Origin: CAZCDS01 sp964497585
GTDB lineage: Bacteria > Desulfobacterota > Desulfomonilia > Desulfomonilales > Desulfomonilaceae
Length of the DNA stretch: 29,191 nucleotides
Direction: 5' to 3'
Assembly (NCBI GenBank): GCA_964497585.1
Contig: CAZCDS010000077.1
Coordinates: 1 to 29,191 of the forward strand
The translations under genes and the position numbers were made by a program. Positions 24,512 to 29,191 of the stretch are shown here, piece by piece (position 1 is the first letter of the stretch; every line of letters begins with the position of its first letter). The notes beneath the pieces are model-generated. The model saw nothing but the letters and a program-made list of their open reading frames with translations. It was not told where the DNA came from and did no database searches.

Positions 24512-25942
24512 CTATTCTTGGATGTCGGTGTAGTTGGTTCCGCGCAGTCTTGCCCCGACCTTCTCCAATTCGCGGCTGAATTCCTTGACCAGTTTCTTCA
24601 TCATGGAGCTCTGGCGGTCCCGGTAGAAGAGATGGAGGGTCATCATGTTCAGCCGCTCCGCGTCGCGGAGTTGCGTCTTGAGACCCAGCCGTCGGGCAAG
24701 AGGCTCCAGGTCGTGAAGGATCTGCGCAATGGTGGCCGGTCTCTCCCTCGGCTCGAGGCGCGTCGCGTCGACGATAAAGGTGCTCAATTCTTCGGGCAGA
24801 TCGGGGACCACTTCTCGCGGATCACGTATCTCCCCGGAAAGGGCCTGCTTGAGAATTTCATTCATCGTTGATCCCCCGAAGGGCTTTTGCCCGGTGAACA
24901 TCTCGTACGCAGTGACGCCCAGCGAATAAATGTCGGACCGCTGGTCCATAGGCTTTCGCTTGATCTGCTCGGGAGAGGCGAAAAAGGGACTTCCCTTGGC
25001 TTGCGCTGACTGCGTACCGGGAGCGCAGGCAAGCCCGAAATCGACTATCTTAGCCCGGTTGTCTTTCTGGACGAGAATGTTGCCCGGTTTGATGTCCCGG
25101 TGAATCATACCCTTTTCGTGGGCATGGTTGAGCCCCGCGCACACCTGGAGGAGTATGTCGAGAAACTCTGGCAGCGGTCGTTTCTCCTCACGCTGGAGTA
25201 TGTATTCGAGCGTGCGGCCGTTCACATGCTCCATGACGATGAAGAAGGTTCGAAACAGCTCCTCCACGTCATAGACCTTTACGATATTGTCATGATTCAA
25301 TTGGGCTATGGCTTTGGCCTCATTGCGGAACTCCTCCACGAAGGAAGCGTCCATGGCCATATTGTGCCGGAGCATTTTCACGGCCACCGGCATACCCAAT
25401 GTCGTGTGGGTACCGTGATAGACAATGCTGGCACCACCCCGGCCGAGGACTCTGGTAACGAAGTACTTCCCGATGGTGAGGTCCCGCCGTACGAGAGCCC
25501 GGGAGAACCGCGTATAGAGTACTTTGGTGAGCAGATCTCTCAAGTCGGGATGTTGTTCGCACGTGCGGTCAAAGGCTTCCCGGGAGATCCCCCACAGGAT
25601 GGAGTCCGTTTCCGCGTCCACGTTCGCGTTTCGCCGCTCCCCGGTCAGGACGGCCATTTCGCCGACGATCTCGCCGGCGCCTAATCGACCCACGATATCC
25701 GTTTGACCGTCGCGTTCGAGACTCACGACGCATTTTCCGCTGCGAATGACGTAGAAAACGTCCCCGACATCCCCTTGCCTGATGAAACGTTCTCCCGATG
25801 GGACCCTGTGCGCGGTCATTGCCCGGAAGAGCGCCGACTTCGACTCGTCTGTGATCGGCTCGAAGAACCGATTGTGCATGATCCAGTCGAGCTCTTCTCT
25901 TGTTACGGGTTTGTCGGAATAGGTTCGCGTGTCATCAGTCAC
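24512..25942 (-). CDS. Cyclic-nucleotide-binding-domain Ser/Thr protein kinase
   Basis: The 476-residue cytosolic protein fuses an N-terminal cNMP-binding domain (about 25-140) to a Hanks-type kinase (about 157-425). The phosphate-binding cassette GEIVGEMAVLTGERRNA keeps the Glu (E95) and Arg (R104) that contact cyclic-nucleotide ribose and phosphate. The kinase has a glycine loop GRGGAS (167-172), VAVK with K189, HRDIKPGN with D283, DFG with D301 and an SPEQ/DIYSLG region, so it should be active. The C-terminal 50 residues form a charged helix. The architecture is analogous to eukaryotic cGMP-dependent kinase, although cNMP-like domains may bind other ligands or none. The start is GTG at 25942 with AGGAG six bases upstream. 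It follows the zinc-ribbon/propeller gene by 96 bases. Confidence 0.92.
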   Translation of the reverse strand: MTDDTRTYSDKPVTREELDWIMHNRFFEPITDESKSALFRAMTAHRVPSGERFIRQGDVGDVFYVIRSGKCVVSLERDGQTDIVGRLGAGEIVGEMAVLTGERRNANVDAETDSILWGISREAFDRTCEQHPDLRDLLTKVLYTRFSRALVRRDLTIGKYFVTRVLGRGGASIVYHGTHTTLGMPVAVKMLRHNMAMDASFVEEFRNEAKAIAQLNHDNIVKVYDVEELFRTFFIVMEHVNGRTLEYILQREEKRPLPEFLDILLQVCAGLNHAHEKGMIHRDIKPGNILVQKDNRAKIVDFGLACAPGTQSAQAKGSPFFASPEQIKRKPMDQRSDIYSLGVTAYEMFTGQKPFGGSTMNEILKQALSGEIRDPREVVPDLPEELSTFIVDATRLEPRERPATIAQILHDLEPLARRLGLKTQLRDAERLNMMTLHLFYRDRQSSMMKKLVKEFSRELEKVGARLRGTNYTDIQE

Positions 25943-26038
25943 GGCCGGCTCCTGTCATCTGTTAACCGAAGGCTGATCTCTCACCGGCAATCTGAAAGAG
26001 AGAGTAAAGAAGCGGCCGAGATCCGGCGCTTGGTACGA

Positions 26039-26971
26039 TTATTCTCCGCAGAGCAAGGCATAGATATTACCGTCAAGAGAAGCAAGATAGAGTACGCCGT
26101 CACGTACGACGGGAGCTGCACGAATGGCTTTGCCGGTCTTGAATTTTCCCTGCTCTTCCCCTGTTTCGGAATCAAGCCAGAACATGGTCCCGCTGTCGGT
26201 CCCGAAATAGACGCGGCCGGAATCGACGGCAGCGGTAGCATAGATAGGGCTCATTGCGTTGAAATTCCACTTCTCCTCACCGGACGCGCTGTCAATCGCA
26301 GAGAATCTCCCATTCACCGTGCCCACGAAACACGCCTGTCCATGGATTACGGGCGAGGCAAGGATCGCACCGTTAGCTTTGAATCGCCATTTTTCTTCAC
26401 CCGTGTTCAAATCCACACAGTAGACATGGCCGTTCCTCGTAGTGAAATAGACGAACCCGCCGTCAACCGTTGGCGCTGCAACGATCTCGCCTCCGGAGTC
26501 GAACTGCCAACTCACCTCGGGGGTGGATTCAGGGGGGCCGGCTCCACTGCCTGCCGGACTTGAGGGTACGCGCGTGGGCTCCTGATTAGGCTTTTGTATC
26601 ATGAGAGGCTGGGATACGGGCTCGGGAGATGGCACCGGGTCCGGCAAGATTTTTTCGGTGGTTTCACTTTCCGGTTCGCTCTTCTCGAATTTTCCCACGA
26701 TAACTCCGCACTGCGGACAGACTTCGAAGGGCTTGAACTGAGGCATCTTGCAGTGCGGACAGGTGAAGAGTTCCATTTTGACTTTTCGGCTCGCGAGCGG
26801 TTTTCTCTTGTCAATCTGCTCCTGTGTTATGTTTCCCCGCTGCACGAGCATACGGAACAACTTCTTCAGTTCCTCCGGCGTAAGCCCGAACTTCTCCGTG
26901 AGTTCCGTGTCGTCAAGTCCTTTGCGAATAGACGCCAGGACCTGCTTAACATCTATTTTCTTTTTTGCCAT
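26039..26971 (-). CDS. Helical module, zinc ribbon and PQQ-type propeller repeats
   Basis: The 310-residue protein has four regions. A helical module (8-55: VLASIRKGLDDTELTEKFGL, then TPEELKKLFRMLVQRGNIT) is followed by a zinc ribbon with C71-x2-C74 and C85-x2-C88. A Pro/Ser/Glu-rich linker (97-152) leads to four beta-propeller repeats of the PQQ/Kelch type (154-307), each ending in a GxVYxxDxxTGEEKW-like signature. Four blades are fewer than the seven or eight of closed PQQ propellers, so it may dimerise or be only a partial sheet. There is no signal peptide, so it is presumably cytosolic, unlike quinoprotein dehydrogenases; a sensor or scaffold role is inferred. GGGAAG precedes the ATG. It is followed after 96 bases by the cNMP-kinase. 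Confidence 0.82.
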   Translation of the reverse strand: MAKKKIDVKQVLASIRKGLDDTELTEKFGLTPEELKKLFRMLVQRGNITQEQIDKRKPLASRKVKMELFTCPHCKMPQFKPFEVCPQCGVIVGKFEKSEPESETTEKILPDPVPSPEPVSQPLMIQKPNQEPTRVPSSPAGSGAGPPESTPEVSWQFDSGGEIVAAPTVDGGFVYFTTRNGHVYCVDLNTGEEKWRFKANGAILASPVIHGQACFVGTVNGRFSAIDSASGEEKWNFNAMSPIYATAAVDSGRVYFGTDSGTMFWLDSETGEEQGKFKTGKAIRAAPVVRDGVLYLASLDGNIYALLCGE

Positions 26972-27416
26972 ACCACTTCCCGCAGTCCCCGTGCTATCGC
27001 CCCGCTTGTCACCTCGCGGAGGGATCGTTTGCCAGGCATATGTAATTATACATTTTTTGGCGCGGTTCTTTCAAGGGACAGGATTTCTACCGAGTCCACT
27101 CGGGGCTGGTCTGAGGTGCCGGAGAGTTTATACGGGTTCGAGGATATTTTCCCAACACCGCGTCCAGACCGGAAGACCCGAATCTGTTTCGCGGCTCGCG
27201 GGGATACGTGGCCACCGAGTCCGTGCCGAATACAAGCCCGCGGGCGCCGCCGACCACGCGTCGGCTTGCCAAGTGCTTTCGGGCGAGGATCAGAATTGCC
27301 GATTTACGTGCAAATGCGCGCCAAGAGGTGCTCCGACGTACTTGAGGCGTCAACCGTGCGCTGGGCAGCTCTTCGGAGAGACGCCCTTTCGGCGAATTGT
27401 TACACGCGCACGGGGC
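26972..27416. other. Gap between the propeller gene and the radical-SAM remnant
   Basis: No supported gene. Short frames on both strands are Arg/Ala/Pro-rich. The first 60 bases presumably hold the promoter of the propeller gene, but no good -35/-10 pair was found. Confidence 0.4.
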
Positions 27417-28084
27417 TCACAATTCAGCAGAACGGCGTGTGTTCGCGACAGCGTCCGTCATAGAAGATTCAATCTGGCATCTGAGTACCCTCATGCAGTT
27501 GTCGAGGTCCCGAGCTTTACGATAATGCCTCAGGAGCAGTGCCAGTCGGCTCATTTGATAGAGGCATGAACAGAGGTTGTCTTCCCGGTCAAAGGAGCTG
27601 AAGGCCACCTCGCTGCCGGCTCTGCAACCGCTGGCACAAGCCCCACCGAAGACGCATCGGCTGCACTTGGGGATGTCGTACGAACGAACCCTGATGCCCA
27701 ACTTCTCTACGCGTTTGAAGACAGCGTCGAAGCCGTCACGGAACAGGTTTCCCAGGAGGAATTCAGGCCTTTTCAGGATATTGCACGGATAAACGTCACC
27801 GTTCCAGTCAATATCCACGACGCCCTCTCCGACCCCCCCAGAGGTCAAGGGTCTCGAGTTGTTTCCCGCGCTCACGCGGCTGGAGAAGCAGAGGAGTCAT
27901 CAACCCAAACCCATCTTCACCGTACTCCTCCAGGATACCGAACGACACCTCCGAGAGGACTCCGGTCAGTGGCTTATTGCTCAAATGCAAGTCGTGCCCA
28001 GGACTCTGAGGCAGGACCTTGAGATGGCTGGATCCGAAGAAACCACCATGAGCCAGAGCGAATGCGACTATCTCCCCGGCTTCG
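27417..28084 (-). pseudogene. Broken radical-SAM/SPASM maturase-like gene
   Basis: Two overlapping minus frames make up the C-terminal part of a radical-SAM protein with a SPASM domain. The upstream frame (27808-28116) gives a barrel-like segment (GSSHLKVLPQSPGHDL, FGILEEYGEDGFGLM). After a frame change near 27840 the frame ending at 27417 gives VVDIDWNGDVYPCNIL, LGNLFRDGFDAVF, and the SPASM cysteines C-x2-C-x5-C-x3-C (residues 71, 74, 80 and 84 of that frame) plus C102/C104. The expected CGxG cysteine is GGVG. The radical-SAM CxxxCxxC motif and N-terminal half are missing, and upstream sequence is the inverted zinc-ribbon remnant. The gene is therefore dead. SPASM proteins usually modify peptides; no precursor peptide was seen nearby. 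Confidence 0.65.
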
Positions 28085-28198
28085 TGGACTTTTTTTCTCG
28101 TGAGGTAGGGAAACATAACGCAGAAGTAGATTGACTAGAGAAGACAGCTCGCGAGTTGAAAAGCCAAAATGGAACTCTTCACCTGTCCGCACTGCAGA
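28085..28198 (+). pseudogene. Decayed inverted copy of the helical-module/zinc-ribbon gene
   Basis: Positions 28103-28195 align without gaps, in frame, to codons 44-74 of the gene at 26039-26971 (26750-26842, opposite strand). By hand count, 80 of 93 bases are identical. The copy carries in-frame stops TAG, TAG, TAG and TGA where the intact gene has CGG, CAG, AAG and CGA. The last 36 bases, encoding KAKMELFTCPHC, differ at only one base. Similarity ends abruptly after the first CPHC pair and fades upstream of 28085, leaving no complete gene. Confidence 0.75.
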
Positions 28199-28342
28199 TC
28201 CCGGACGAAGAGTGGTATAGTGCCGGCCATTAAATCGATTGCGAGGCCGACTGCACGGAGTTCCGTTTGAAAAGAGTCCACAGAGCCGTTATCGGCCGCT
28301 CGAGTTTCAATTGAGAGCACTGCCGACGAAAAGGAGCACTGC

Positions 28343-29119
28343 ATGGCATTCGAGAAGATAATCCTCGACCGGCATGAGCATGTTGCGACACTCACGTTGA
28401 ATCGACCCGAGGTCATGAACGCGCTCAATGAAGAGATGCGCGAAGAGCTTATCGAAGCTTTAAGGGCCTTGGAAACAGATCCGAATACGAGGGTGCTCGT
28501 GATCACCGGTGCGGGCGACGGCTTCAGCGGCGGAGCGGACCTGAACAGTTTCAAGTCGTTGTACGAACAGTTCCGGGAGACGGGCAAAAGGCCGCCCTTC
28601 GGGTCCCCGGAATTCCCTCACCTTTTCTATTCTTTCTCCAAACCGATTGTCGCGGCGGTCAACGGCGTTGCGGTCGGGTGGGGCATGACGATGACCCTCG
28701 CCTGTGACATTCGTATCGCGTCGGAAAGAGCACGGTTTTGCACGGCATTCGTCAGGGTTGGCGTGACCCCGGAGTTCGGCAGCAGCTATCTCCTGCCCAG
28801 GTTGATCGGGCCCGGCCGTGCTGCCGAACTGGTACTCACCGCGCGCATGATCGACTCTCAGGAAGCCCTGGCCATGGGATTGGTGAATCGCGTTGTAGCC
28901 CATGAGGAGCTGCTCGCGGAGGCCGCGTCGACCGCCCGCAGGATTGCGGACTTTCCGCCGGGGGCCGTCATGCAGGCAAAGTCGCTGCTCAGGCGGGGGT
29001 TGGATTCCACGCTCCATCAATTGATCGACTATGAGTCGCTCGTCTTTCAGGAACGCATGATTGACCAGGAGCACTACGACGCGGTCAATCGCCTCCTCGC
29101 GGAGTTGAAGTCCAAGTAG
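28343..29119 (+). CDS. Enoyl-CoA hydratase/isomerase family protein, isomerase-like
   Basis: The 258-residue crotonase-fold protein presumably acts on an acyl-CoA in the cytosol. The oxyanion-hole segments FSGGADL (61-67) and NGVAVGWG (107-114) are present. The two glutamates that catalyse hydration in enoyl-CoA hydratases appear to be replaced: Thr116 at the GGGCE position and Phe136 at the PE position. An acidic residue (E144 in VTPEFGSSYLLPR) sits where enoyl-CoA isomerases and PaaG-type enzymes keep their Asp/Glu. A double-bond isomerase is thus more likely than a hydratase. Length and C-terminal helices are normal for the family. AAAGGAG about 7 bases upstream fixes the ATG. It is probably monocistronic in this window; the downstream context is cut off. 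Confidence 0.9.
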   Translation: MAFEKIILDRHEHVATLTLNRPEVMNALNEEMREELIEALRALETDPNTRVLVITGAGDGFSGGADLNSFKSLYEQFRETGKRPPFGSPEFPHLFYSFSKPIVAAVNGVAVGWGMTMTLACDIRIASERARFCTAFVRVGVTPEFGSSYLLPRLIGPGRAAELVLTARMIDSQEALAMGLVNRVVAHEELLAEAASTARRIADFPPGAVMQAKSLLRRGLDSTLHQLIDYESLVFQERMIDQEHYDAVNRLLAELKSK

Positions 29120-29191
29120 TACGAATGTGCGACCACGTAATACCAAGTTGCGATCAGATAGGTACTGAATATTGCTCACCATTGAAGAACT
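29120..29191. other. Window end, no feature
   Basis: The 72 bases after the enoyl-CoA isomerase-like gene contain no recognisable terminator or gene start before the window ends. Confidence 0.5.

Overview
The window reads as a piece of a moderately GC-rich bacterial chromosome, most likely from an anaerobic Desulfobacterota (deltaproteobacterial) lineage. This assignment is inferred from the gene set: ATP sulfurylase with a small downstream partner, a three-subunit 4-hydroxybenzoyl-CoA reductase carrying the extra [4Fe-4S] loop, DUF3786 and DUF6125 proteins, a stand-alone AICAR transformylase, and several small zinc-ribbon/helical-module proteins. No rRNA, tRNA, CRISPR array, insertion sequence or phage gene was found. 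Genes lie on both strands, and many gaps of 300-1000 bases hold decayed gene remnants or nothing recognisable.

Layout. 1-4.9 kb: two convergent outer-membrane beta-barrel proteins, the second a divergent omptin-type protease with all four catalytic residues; then a DUF3786 gene preceded by a truncated DUF3786-like paralogue; then a membrane-anchored TPR protein. 5.1-9.5 kb: stand-alone AICAR transformylase, an L,D-transpeptidase with its own promoter, and a minus-strand pair of a serine-palmitoyltransferase-like PLP enzyme and a coiled-coil membrane protein. 9.7-13.2 kb: a sulfur-activation locus, with remnants of a histidine kinase and of a second ATP sulfurylase followed by intact sat, a 99-residue protein and a strong terminator. 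13.4-17.1 kb: a small helical protein, a LysM/M23 lipoprotein, and a MerR-DUF6125 pair with a clear promoter and operator. 17.4-23.3 kb: a membrane/zinc-ribbon protein, the hcrA-hcrC-hcrB operon, a membrane protein with a C-terminal winged-helix-like tail, and a nitroreductase. 23.4-29.1 kb: an alpha/beta hydrolase, a cyclic-nucleotide-domain Ser/Thr kinase, a zinc-ribbon protein with a short PQQ-type propeller, a broken radical-SAM/SPASM gene abutting an inverted decayed copy of the zinc-ribbon gene, and an enoyl-CoA isomerase-like protein.

How genes work together (inference). hcrACB would dehydroxylate 4-hydroxybenzoyl-CoA to benzoyl-CoA. The enoyl-CoA isomerase-like protein and the LiuR-type MerR regulator fit acyl-CoA catabolism in the same cell, although they are not in the hcr operon. 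sat activates sulfate to APS (or runs in reverse); the APS reductase and Qmo genes are not in this window. The cNMP-kinase and the zinc-ribbon/propeller protein sit in tandem and may form a signalling pair. The most unusual signals are the recurring helical-module plus zinc-ribbon architecture with an inverted pseudogene copy, the omptin, the sat/kinase remnants and the MerR operator.
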